A stretch of 9,927 nt of DNA from Synergistaceae bacterium (GTDB lineage Bacteria; Synergistota; Synergistia; Synergistales; Synergistaceae), in assembly GCA_031274465.1 (NCBI GenBank), contig JAISQC010000144.1, positions 1 through 9,927 of the forward strand, in the 5' to 3' direction. How positions within the stretch are numbered: the first letter of the stretch is position 1; each line of letters begins with the position of its first letter. A program made the position numbers and the translations under genes. This document shows, in pieces, positions 1 through 5,874 of this stretch. A model generated the notes under the pieces. That model was not told the DNA's origin. It was given only the letters and a program-made list of their open reading frames with translations, and made no database searches.

Positions 1-11
1 TTGTCTATCAA
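1..11 (-). CDS. 5' end of an unidentified gene leaving the window (putative)
   Basis: Reading the minus strand, AGGAG (20-24) lies 8 nt before a TTG codon (9-11), which opens a frame of only three full codons (Met-Ile-Asp) before the window ends. An extended -10 promoter lies upstream on the same strand at 90-95, leaving a 5' leader of about 70-75 nt. The promoter and Shine-Dalgarno together make a gene start plausible. Nothing can be said about the product. A GTG at 18-20 overlaps the AGGAG and is a poorer start. The true start could also lie beyond the window edge. Confidence 0.28.
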
Positions 12-34
12 CTCTTTCACTCCTGTTGTTTGAA

Positions 35-119
35 ATCCCACAACTCAGGCCGACGTCTCGATGCGACGGTCCGTGTAGAGGGTTGAAAAATTATAGCACA
101 TGATCCGCAGTTGTGGGAT
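35..119. repeat. 11-bp perfect inverted repeat flanking a promoter
   Basis: ATCCCACAACT at 35-45 is exactly complementary to AGTTGTGGGAT at 109-119, with 63 bp between. One arm covers the -35 region of the minus-strand promoter at 90-95. The other lies in the 5' leader of the transcript. Arm centres are 74 bp apart, close to seven helical turns, as expected for a pair of operators bound by one looping regulator. The arms could instead pair in RNA, or be recombination sites of a very small promoter inversion. The repeat is certain; its function is not known. Confidence 0.5.
88..98 (-). promoter_or_regulatory. Extended -10 promoter, minus strand
   Basis: The minus strand reads TGCTATAAT here, a perfect -10 hexamer (90-95) with an extended TGN motif. 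No good -35 hexamer is present at 16-18 bp, which is usual for extended -10 promoters. The region where a -35 would sit is occupied by the upstream arm of the 11-bp inverted repeat. It would drive the putative gene starting at position 11. Assignment rests on motif match only. Confidence 0.45.
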
Positions 120-378
120 CTAACAAACCGGGGGAAATGCTCGCCGGAGCTTCTCAATATTGAGGATCAAAGGCAGGAATAAAGTAATTTTTTTCGGCTT
201 TCTGTTCAATTTTTAACGCGCCCGCCGGGAACCTCATCTCGAAAATCATGGAATGCTGATGACGAACCTTGTTTTTTATATATGATTGATTCGGTTGTTT
301 GGATGCGCAAAGAAAGGCGATCAGGGAAAAATAGTTAAAAAAACAAAATGCGTGTCCGACAAAATAGAACCATAAATC
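120..378. other. AT-rich intergenic region, no supported gene
   Basis: No convincing coding sequence is seen on either strand. A 77-codon minus-strand frame (154-387) starts with TTG inside the recombination site and has no recognisable domain, so it is not called. A perfect 12-bp palindrome, CTCAATATTGAG, lies at 153-164 and could be a protein-binding site. A short hairpin GCTC-GCCG-GAGC lies just before it. The region is visibly lower in GC than the operon to the right. Confidence 0.5.
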
Positions 379-405
379 ATGCAACAATTTGTCCTAATGT
401 TGCAT
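379..405 (+). repeat. Left recombination site (IRL)
   Basis: The site reads ATGCAACA, then 11 bp (387-397), then TGTTGCAT. The two 8-bp arms are perfectly complementary, while the middle is asymmetric and would give the site a direction. This matches the general plan of tyrosine-recombinase core sites, in which two inverted binding arms flank a crossover region. It differs from the complement of the right site only at position 387 (A here, G there). The palindromic arms end abruptly on the outer side. Confidence 0.75.
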
Positions 406-428
406 AAACGCTTATTGTAGCTTATCAT
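400..428 (+). promoter_or_regulatory. Weak inward-facing promoter-like pair
   Basis: TTGCAT (400-405, within the right arm of IRL) and TATCAT (423-428) are separated by 17 bp. The -10 box matches consensus at five of six positions, the -35 at only three. It would point into the segment, against the recombinase gene, and any transcript would end at the terminator at 482-528. That would give an RNA of roughly 90 nt. The reality of this promoter is doubtful. Confidence 0.2.
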
Positions 429-440
429 AAATGTAAGTAT
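406..440 (-). promoter_or_regulatory. AT-rich outward-facing promoter-like patch at the left end
   Basis: Read on the minus strand, this patch contains TATGAT and, closer to the site, TACAAT, each five of six to the -10 consensus, in a strongly AT-rich context. The -35 matches are poor. Transcription would leave the segment through IRL. In the present orientation that leads leftward into non-coding DNA. After inversion the same patch would lie directly upstream of the FecR-led operon. The switch role is inferred. Confidence 0.3.
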
Positions 441-481
441 TTGAAAATGGTTTTTTAGAAAATCCTTCGAGGTTAAAATTT

Positions 482-528
482 AAAAAAGCGGCCCCAGCCA
501 AGAGATCGGACGCAAGGGCCGCTTTTTT
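482..528. terminator. Bidirectional rho-independent terminator behind the recombinase gene
   Basis: Perfect 13-bp arms AAAAAAGCGGCCC (482-494) and GGGCCGCTTTTTT (516-528) flank a 21-nt loop. The GC-rich stem is bordered by a run of six A on one side and six T on the other, so it can terminate transcription from either strand. It begins 5 bp past the recombinase stop codon. Inside an invertible segment it would also insulate the two ends from read-through in either orientation. Confidence 0.85.
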
Positions 529-533
529 GACCG

Positions 534-1097
534 CTACAGATTCAACTCCAAGTAAACGTTGTCCATCGCCTCCCTGTCTATCCCGATATAGCTCAACGTA
601 ACCCTGCTCGCCGAATGGTTCATCAGCTTCTGCACCAGACCGATATCCCCGCCGGTCCGCTTGTAAACGTGATACCCGAACGTCTTGCGCAGCGTGTGGG
701 TCCCGATGTTTCCGAGCCCGACGGATTCTCCGGCCCGCTTTAGAATCCTCCACGCCTGAAAACGGCTTAAAACGCCCCCCCTCCGCGAGGGAAATAACGG
801 CTCCGAAGCGTTGCAACCGGGGCGTCTGGACAGATAATCCGACAGGGCTTTTTTTACGGTTTCGTTGAAAGGCATCCGTTTCAGCTTGCCCGTCTTTTGT
901 TCTTTCAAACTCATCGCCTCCGCGATTTGTCCTTTGCCATCGAGCACGTCCCCAACTGATAATTTGAGCAAATCCCCTATTCGAAGCGCCGTGTTGATGC
1001 CCATGACGAACAGGAGTTCGTCCCTGCCTCCGCCGTCCCTCAAAATTTTTTTCATCTCCGCGATTTTTTTCGGATCGCGGATTGGATCGACTTCCAT
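534..1097 (-). CDS. Small tyrosine recombinase (integrase/invertase)
   Basis: The 187-residue protein consists of little more than the catalytic domain of a tyrosine recombinase (phage integrase family). It lacks the N-terminal core-binding domain of XerC-sized enzymes. All expected catalytic residues are visible: Arg39 in ALRIGDLL, Lys68 in EQKTGK, His134 and Arg137 in HTLRKTFG, His161 in MNHSA, and the nucleophile Tyr170 in LSYIGI. The HTLRKTFGYH and NHS...SYIGI blocks resemble a family of about 185-residue recombinases common in Firmicutes. The size is also like that of FimB/FimE phase-variation recombinases. The ATG at 1095-1097 is preceded by a purine-rich AGGGGGAG very close to the start. 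A run of seven G on the coding strand (775-781) lies mid-gene. It is the only gene between two inverted 27-bp sites, which makes them its likely substrate. Family assignment is firm; activity on these sites is inferred. Confidence 0.93.
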   Translation of the reverse strand: MEVDPIRDPKKIAEMKKILRDGGGRDELLFVMGINTALRIGDLLKLSVGDVLDGKGQIAEAMSLKEQKTGKLKRMPFNETVKKALSDYLSRRPGCNASEPLFPSRRGGVLSRFQAWRILKRAGESVGLGNIGTHTLRKTFGYHVYKRTGGDIGLVQKLMNHSASRVTLSYIGIDREAMDNVYLELNL

Positions 1098-1171
1098 CTC
1101 CCCCTGCCCCCTGTTTTTCAGTTTGGCGAATCAGGAAAAAATGATATTGCCTCGCGGGGCGGTTCATTCCG

Positions 1172-1198
1172 ATGCAACATTAGGACAAACTGTTGCAT
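1172..1198 (-). repeat. Right recombination site (IRR)
   Basis: This is the inverted copy of the left site. Its 8-bp arms ATGCAACA and TGTTGCAT are the same, and here complementarity extends three more bases outward on each side, giving 11-bp arms (CCGATGCAACA at 1169-1179 and TGTTGCATCGG at 1191-1201) around 11 bp. The extra arm bases outside the segment are not shared by the left site. The site ends 18 bp before the ATG of the FecR-domain gene, so its outer edge abuts the ribosome binding site. Confidence 0.75.
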
Positions 1199-1216
1199 CG
1201 GACAGGGGGAGAGTTT

Positions 1217-2503
1217 ATGAGTAAAAAATCACTTGCGCGGTTTTCTGTGCATTCGCTGCTCGCGCTTCTGTTTCTCGTTGCGTGCGTTTTATGCGCGGCG
1301 GGCTGCGGGCGGGCGTTCGGGGCCGAGGCGGCGCCAGCCGGCACGGTTATCGCGGCGTCTGGGATGGTGGAAGTTTCGCGCGCCGGGGCGCGCGTCCCGC
1401 TCGCGGCCAAAGACCCCGTTTACGGGGCCGACTCCATCCTGACTGGCGCGGACGGGAAGGTGCAGATTCTCTTCGACGACGGCAGCACGGTGAACGTCGC
1501 GCCGGATTCCTCCTTCGACATGCGCGCCTACGCGAACTCGGACTCCGAGCCAAGCTTCGCGGCGAACCTGTTTCAGGGCGCGGTGCGGATAATCACGGGG
1601 ACCATCACCGACCGCAACCCCGAAGGCTTCGAAGTCACCACCCCGCTTGCGACCGTGGGGATACGGGGCACCATCTTGTACATAGAGGCCGACGACAGGC
1701 ACTCCACGGTGAAAGTTTTCAACAGCGAGAAAACGGTGGTCGTAAACGGCATCGAGGTCGCGGAGACGTTCAAAATAACCGTGAGCCTCGGCGAAGAGCC
1801 GCGAGTCGAACCGCTCGCGCCCGGGGAGGCCGAGGCCGACACGAACTCCGTTGTGCTGTCTGGCGGCGGGGAGGTCTCCGAACTGCCGCCCGCCGAAGGC
1901 GAAGGGGCGAGCGCCGAGACGGCGGACGCCGGGACGGGCGAGTCCGGGGCTTTGATGGCCGACATCGCGGAGCACCCGCTCGATCTGACAACCCCCGTGC
2001 TTGCGCCTCCGGCAGGACCCCCGGCAGGGCCGACGATGGCTCGTGTCGATATGTCATCCGGTGTTATGACGGTGTCCGGTTTGCCTTATGATAACGGCGT
2101 TTCCGGCACTACACTTACTTCCAGCGCAAATCTTTCCTTTGGCTTCGATGTAAACCTGATGAGCGGAGCTATTACGAACGGCGCGGCGAACGGGTATTTT
2201 AATGGGTACGAAGGGTCTGGATCGTGCGCTTTAACCGGCGGTACTGGTACGTTTGACGCATTAGGAAACGCCATCGTCACTTTTGCCGCCGGCACCGGAA
2301 CCTTGAATATGGCATCGACGTGGCCAAATGCGAATCTGGGTACGACATTTTTGAAGGCATCCTCGCCTTCCGGTTACTCAGACGTGGGCGACCCAATCCC
2401 CGGTGTTTTGCATTTGCAAAATGATGAAGGCCACTGGATAGAGTTTGCGACCACCGGAGACTTCGGGCCGTTCCCCGACGGTTCCGTCACCAACGTATAT
2501 TAG
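1217..2503 (+). CDS. FecR-domain exported protein, possible lipoprotein
   Basis: The 428-residue protein has a signal sequence: basic residues 3-8, then a hydrophobic stretch 9-28. It contains two candidate lipobox cysteines, Cys23 in LVAC and Cys30 in AAGC. A FecR domain occupies about residues 60-180. It is recognised from DPVYGADSILTGADGK, the strand ILFDDGSTVNVAPDS, and the hallmark FEVTTPLATVGIRGT (138-152). An acidic, low-complexity region (195-250) and a proline-rich linker (TTPVLAPPAGPPAGP) follow. Residues about 275-428 form a glycine- and beta-rich domain that I do not recognise with confidence. Its GFDVNLMSG and YFNGYEGSG segments recall the C-terminal barrels of surface lipoproteins such as TbpB. 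FecR domains act in the periplasm in signal relay or polymer binding. ATG 1217 is chosen over the TTG at 1193, which lies in the recombination site, because GGGGGAG precedes it. It is first in a four-gene operon. Low GC from about 2034 onward is odd. Confidence 0.85.
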   Translation: MSKKSLARFSVHSLLALLFLVACVLCAAGCGRAFGAEAAPAGTVIAASGMVEVSRAGARVPLAAKDPVYGADSILTGADGKVQILFDDGSTVNVAPDSSFDMRAYANSDSEPSFAANLFQGAVRIITGTITDRNPEGFEVTTPLATVGIRGTILYIEADDRHSTVKVFNSEKTVVVNGIEVAETFKITVSLGEEPRVEPLAPGEAEADTNSVVLSGGGEVSELPPAEGEGASAETADAGTGESGALMADIAEHPLDLTTPVLAPPAGPPAGPTMARVDMSSGVMTVSGLPYDNGVSGTTLTSSANLSFGFDVNLMSGAITNGAANGYFNGYEGSGSCALTGGTGTFDALGNAIVTFAAGTGTLNMASTWPNANLGTTFLKASSPSGYSDVGDPIPGVLHLQNDEGHWIEFATTGDFGPFPDGSVTNVY

Positions 2504-2519
2504 GCGAAAGGCGATGGGG

Positions 2520-3854
2520 ATGAATAAATCTTTCAAAGATCGCAAGCTCCCGGGACGCTTGAAATTTTTTTGTTCCGCCCTCCTGACCCTCTGCCTGTTC
2601 GCGCGGCCCGTCTTCGCGGATCCTTCCGGCCTGGCCCGCGCCGCCGGGCTGCTGCGCGCCGGGAACGCGGAGGGGGCTTACCGCGCCTATCTCGCCCTCC
2701 TGCGCGAAGAGCCGGACAGCGACGAGGCCAACCTCGGGCTTGCGCGCGCCTCCATGGCGGCCTCTCACCCGCATCAGGCGATAATGGCCTACGAGCGAAT
2801 GATCGCCAAATATCCCTCCGAGTTCGGCCTCTACCGGGAGATAGCGAGCGCCTACATGTCCATCGGCGACTCCGACATGGCAATGCGCTACCTCTCGCAC
2901 GACACGTCCCTCGCGCCGGACGACATCTCCGCATGGGCGTCCCGCGTCGGCGCGGCCTACAGCAGGTTCCAGAGCCAGGGCAAGCTCCGCTTCGGCGTCA
3001 TGTACGACAGCAACGGCAATCAGGGGCCGGATTCGAACTCGATCACGCTCGGAAACATCCCGGTCATCCTAATCGGCGCTGAGAAAGAGGGGGGCTTCGG
3101 CGGCTGGCTCGCGGGCGACTGCTACGCGGCGTACCGCACGTCACGCTCCGGCCCCTGGTGGGCGGTCGGCGACGCGCACTTTTACTCACGCCTGCTCGGT
3201 TCCTCCGGGCTTCGCGCGCTCGACAGGGACCACTCGCAGTGGTACCGACTCGCGGGCGGCATTCGCCACTCGTCTCCGACGTCGCTCTTCGATCTGCGCG
3301 TCAAGGGCGAGATTTTCGACTACGACTTTTACGACACCGTCTATTCCTTCGGCCCCGAACTTACCTACACCAAAATGTTCTCCAACTCGTTTCAGCTGGT
3401 CACCCGCGCCGGCATCGAGCGGCGCGATTACGTCCGCGCTCCCGATAACGACGGGACTTACGGATACGCCGGGGAGTACGCGCGCTTCGTGTTCGGCCCG
3501 ATGGCAAACGAGTTCATCATTGGCGGCCGAGTCCTCTGGGCCGACGCCGAAACGGACCGCAGCTCCTACGACGGCTGGGAAATTTCGGCAGTGGCGCGAT
3601 TTAAGCTCAAAAACCGCTGGGAGTTCTCTCCGTCGCTGAGCTACGTCGAGGAGCGCTACGACGCGCCCGCGACCATACTCGAACTGGACGGCAGGCGCGA
3701 CCGGCGCTTCTGCGCCGGGCTGAACGCGCTCTACCGGATAAACGAAAGATGGAGCGCCGAGATGGACTACTCGTACACGGAGAATTCCTCGAACTCCCCG
3801 CTGTACGAGTACGACAGGCACCTGATCACCCTGGGCGTTGTATGGAGCTTCTGA
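2520..3854 (+). CDS. TPR plus outer-membrane beta-barrel protein (Slam-like layout)
   Basis: The 444-residue protein has a signal peptide of about 33 residues ending VFA. A helical, TPR-like region (about 36-145) includes AGLLRAGNAEGAYRAYLALL, a typical repeat, followed by two more. The rest, from about residue 153, alternates hydrophobic and polar residues with many aromatic residues and ends in VVWSF, with the C-terminal phenylalanine typical of outer-membrane barrels. YDSNGNQGPDSN at the start of the barrel and the overall plan recall the DUF560/Slam group of surface lipoprotein assembly modifiers, which move partner lipoproteins to the cell surface. I cannot confirm membership by eye. It starts 16 nt after the FecR gene. 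ATG 2520 fits AAAGG at 2507-2511 with 8-nt spacing; ATG 2514 in the same frame is possible. By context its partner may be the FecR protein. Confidence 0.8.
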   Translation: MNKSFKDRKLPGRLKFFCSALLTLCLFARPVFADPSGLARAAGLLRAGNAEGAYRAYLALLREEPDSDEANLGLARASMAASHPHQAIMAYERMIAKYPSEFGLYREIASAYMSIGDSDMAMRYLSHDTSLAPDDISAWASRVGAAYSRFQSQGKLRFGVMYDSNGNQGPDSNSITLGNIPVILIGAEKEGGFGGWLAGDCYAAYRTSRSGPWWAVGDAHFYSRLLGSSGLRALDRDHSQWYRLAGGIRHSSPTSLFDLRVKGEIFDYDFYDTVYSFGPELTYTKMFSNSFQLVTRAGIERRDYVRAPDNDGTYGYAGEYARFVFGPMANEFIIGGRVLWADAETDRSSYDGWEISAVARFKLKNRWEFSPSLSYVEERYDAPATILELDGRRDRRFCAGLNALYRINERWSAEMDYSYTENSSNSPLYEYDRHLITLGVVWSF

Positions 3855-3867
3855 AGTGGAGGTAACG

Positions 3868-5874
3868 ATGCGCGGCGTCCGCGGCAGCATCGCGAACCCT
3901 GCGCCCGACACGGTTTTTTACGGCGGCAACACGGCCTGCGTCGAGCTGCGCACCGAGTGCGGCGCGTGGATATACTTCGACGCCGGCACTGGCATACGCG
4001 AGGCCGGGGCGGGGCTACCGGGGCGCGGCGAGTGCCACATCTTCATCTCGCACGGCCACGCCGACCACATCTTCGGCCTGTGGTTTTTCATGCCGATACA
4101 CTCGCCCGAGTGGGTGACGAACCTGTATCTGCCGGCGCGGCTCGAATACCTTCCCGATTACATGTACCAGTGCGGGTTTTTCCCCGCGCCGTTCAGCGAG
4201 CTCAAGGGCGACGTGCGGATAAAGCTGATAGAGGCGGGCTGCGTGACGGCCGTGCCCTCGCCCGCCGGGCGGGAGATAACCGTCGAGGCGAGGGCCATGA
4301 ACCACCCGGGCGGCGGGCTGGGCTTCCGCGTGAGCGCCGACGGCGCGCTTTTCGCCTACAGCGGCGACCATGAGATAGACGGCGGGGCAGATAGCATGAG
4401 CGCGGCGGCGGAATTTCTGCGAGGCGCGGACATAGCGGTGGTGGACGCGACCTACGGCTGGAACGATTATCATCCCGGCTGGGGGCACTCGCGCTGGCAG
4501 GACTGGATCGACGCCGCGTCCGAGGGCCGCGTGCGGAACCTCGTGCTGACCCACCACGACCCAGTGCGCCCCGACCAGGAGCTCGACAGGCTCGACCAGA
4601 CTCTGGCGCTCATCGCGGAGGAAGGCGGCGTCAACACTTACGTCGCCCGCGAGGGAATGAGGTTTATACCGAGCGGGCCGGTTCCCTTCATACGCCACGG
4701 AAGCGACTGGCTTTTCCAGTTTCTGGACGAATTGTCGCTCTACCGCGACGAGAGCGCGATACTCGACAAGATTCTGGCAAAGGCGCGCGAGATAACCCAC
4801 GCCGACGCCGGGACGATTTACCTGCGCGCCGGGGACGAGCTCGTGTTCTCCTACACGCACAACGACACCCTGTTTTCCGTCGGCAGCGCGCACAAACACA
4901 TTTACTCGAACATCAGGATACAGATATCCGGGGGCTCCATCGCAAGCTACGTCGCGTCCACCGGAAACCCGCTCATCATCGACGACGTGTACGATCTACC
5001 GAAGGGCGCGCCGTATTCCTTCAACGATTCATTCGACCGATCCAGCGGATACCGCACCCAATCGATGCTGGCGATCCCGTTCCTGGACAACAAGGGCGAG
5101 GTCTCCGGCGTGATGCAGGTGATAAACAGCATCGATCCGCAGACGGGCCAGCCCTGCCCGTTCACCCTGAACATGGCGCACAACGTCAGGATGCTGGCCC
5201 GCGAGGCAAGCGGCATAATCGAGCACAGCGCGACCGAGCGGCGCGGGATTTACGGGATACTCCGCATGGCCGCCGTTCACGACCCGGCCGAGACCGGCCC
5301 CCACAGCGAGCGCGTCGGCGCGGTGGCAGCCGAGCTGTACCACATCTGGGCGGAACGCGAGATGAACCCAATCGACGCGACGCGGCGTGAAAAGAGCCGC
5401 ATAAGGCTGGCCGCCATGATGCACGACATCGGGAAGGTCGGCATAAGCGACCTGATATTGAAAAAAACCGGCCGGCTCACCGACGAGGAGTTCACGGTCA
5501 TACGCGGACACACAGAAATAGGCGCGTCGATTCTGGCCGAGGACTCGGGCGAGATAGCCCAGTGCGCGCGGGAGATAGCCCTGCACCACCACCAGAAATG
5601 GGACGGCACGGGCTACGCCGGGCCGACGGACGCCGGAAGGCTGTCTGGCGCCGCCATCCCCATCGGCGCGCGGATAACCGCGATAGCAGACGTGTTCGAC
5701 GCGCTCGTCTCGCCTCGGTGCTACAAAAAAAAATGGAGCTTCGACGACGCGCTCAACCTGCTGAAAGAAGAAGCGGGAAAGCACTTCGACCCCGCGCTCG
5801 TGGACGACATGCTGGGCATGAGATCGCTGCTCGGGGAAATATACGCCAGATTTCCGGAATCCGATGCGACTTGA
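3868..5874 (+). CDS. MBL-fold / GAF / HD-GYP fusion protein, probable cyclic-nucleotide phosphodiesterase
   Basis: The 668-residue protein shows no signal peptide or membrane segment and is probably cytoplasmic. Residues 1-265 are a metallo-beta-lactamase fold: the opening RGSI...YGGNT, the metal motif HGHADH (62-67), NH (145-146), GDH (166-168) and THHD (228-231). This subtype resembles RNase Z-like and phosphodiesterase-like enzymes. Residues about 285-450 are a GAF sensor domain. Residues about 455-640 are HD-GYP: HS (479-480), HDIGK (519-523), GH (547-548), HH (574-575), WDGTGY (578-583) and R602...D608. The usual HHE is HHQ and GYP is GYA. HD-GYP enzymes degrade c-di-GMP, and some degrade cGAMP. 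ATG 3868 has a strong GGAGGT 4 nt upstream; a frame opening at 3838 lies inside the previous gene. A run of nine A (5725-5733) is unusual in this GC-rich gene. It overlaps the next gene by 11 bp, implying translational coupling to a cyclase. Confidence 0.9.
   Translation: MRGVRGSIANPAPDTVFYGGNTACVELRTECGAWIYFDAGTGIREAGAGLPGRGECHIFISHGHADHIFGLWFFMPIHSPEWVTNLYLPARLEYLPDYMYQCGFFPAPFSELKGDVRIKLIEAGCVTAVPSPAGREITVEARAMNHPGGGLGFRVSADGALFAYSGDHEIDGGADSMSAAAEFLRGADIAVVDATYGWNDYHPGWGHSRWQDWIDAASEGRVRNLVLTHHDPVRPDQELDRLDQTLALIAEEGGVNTYVAREGMRFIPSGPVPFIRHGSDWLFQFLDELSLYRDESAILDKILAKAREITHADAGTIYLRAGDELVFSYTHNDTLFSVGSAHKHIYSNIRIQISGGSIASYVASTGNPLIIDDVYDLPKGAPYSFNDSFDRSSGYRTQSMLAIPFLDNKGEVSGVMQVINSIDPQTGQPCPFTLNMAHNVRMLAREASGIIEHSATERRGIYGILRMAAVHDPAETGPHSERVGAVAAELYHIWAEREMNPIDATRREKSRIRLAAMMHDIGKVGISDLILKKTGRLTDEEFTVIRGHTEIGASILAEDSGEIAQCAREIALHHHQKWDGTGYAGPTDAGRLSGAAIPIGARITAIADVFDALVSPRCYKKKWSFDDALNLLKEEAGKHFDPALVDDMLGMRSLLGEIYARFPESDAT

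Larger units (their letters stand above)
379..1198. mobile_element. Candidate invertible segment carrying its own tyrosine recombinase
   Basis: An 820-bp segment is bounded by two 27-bp sites in inverted orientation that match at 26 of 27 positions. It contains one gene, a small tyrosine recombinase on the minus strand, and a bidirectional terminator. Inverted sites of a conservative tyrosine recombinase lead to inversion rather than excision. The right boundary is 18 bp from the start codon of a four-gene operon, so inversion would replace the DNA directly upstream of that operon. No target-site duplication is visible outside the sites, which argues against an ordinary transposon. The left end is AT-rich and the right end GC-rich, so the two orientations would present very different upstream DNA. 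Inversion itself is inferred, not seen. Confidence 0.7.

Noticed and set aside
1..120. CRISPR array remnant near the left edge
   Set aside because: Only one inverted pair of 11 bp is present, with no regularly spaced direct repeats and no cas genes.
154..387. 77-codon minus-strand frame with a hydrophobic start, opening at TTG inside the left recombination site
   Set aside because: No recognisable domain, AT-rich low-complexity composition and a weak AGGA signal that is part of the recombination site. It looks like chance open frame.
412..1167. 251-codon minus-strand frame covering the recombinase gene
   Set aside because: It is a shadow of the recombinase, rich in Arg, Gly and Lys with no domain. 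The recombinase frame carries all catalytic residues.
379..1198. Integron or integrative element with attachment sites
   Set aside because: Sites are inverted, not direct, so excision is not expected. There is no cassette, no tRNA target and the recombinase is not of integron-integrase size.
1193..1216. TTG start for the FecR-domain protein inside the recombination site
   Set aside because: It would add eight residues before a good signal sequence. The ATG at 1217 has a GGGGGAG ribosome binding site at proper distance.
1289..1975. Long minus-strand frame opposite the FecR gene (and similar frames opposite the other operon genes)
   Set aside because: High-GC genes leave long open frames on the other strand. 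These have Arg/Pro/Gly-rich composition, no domain and no ribosome binding site.
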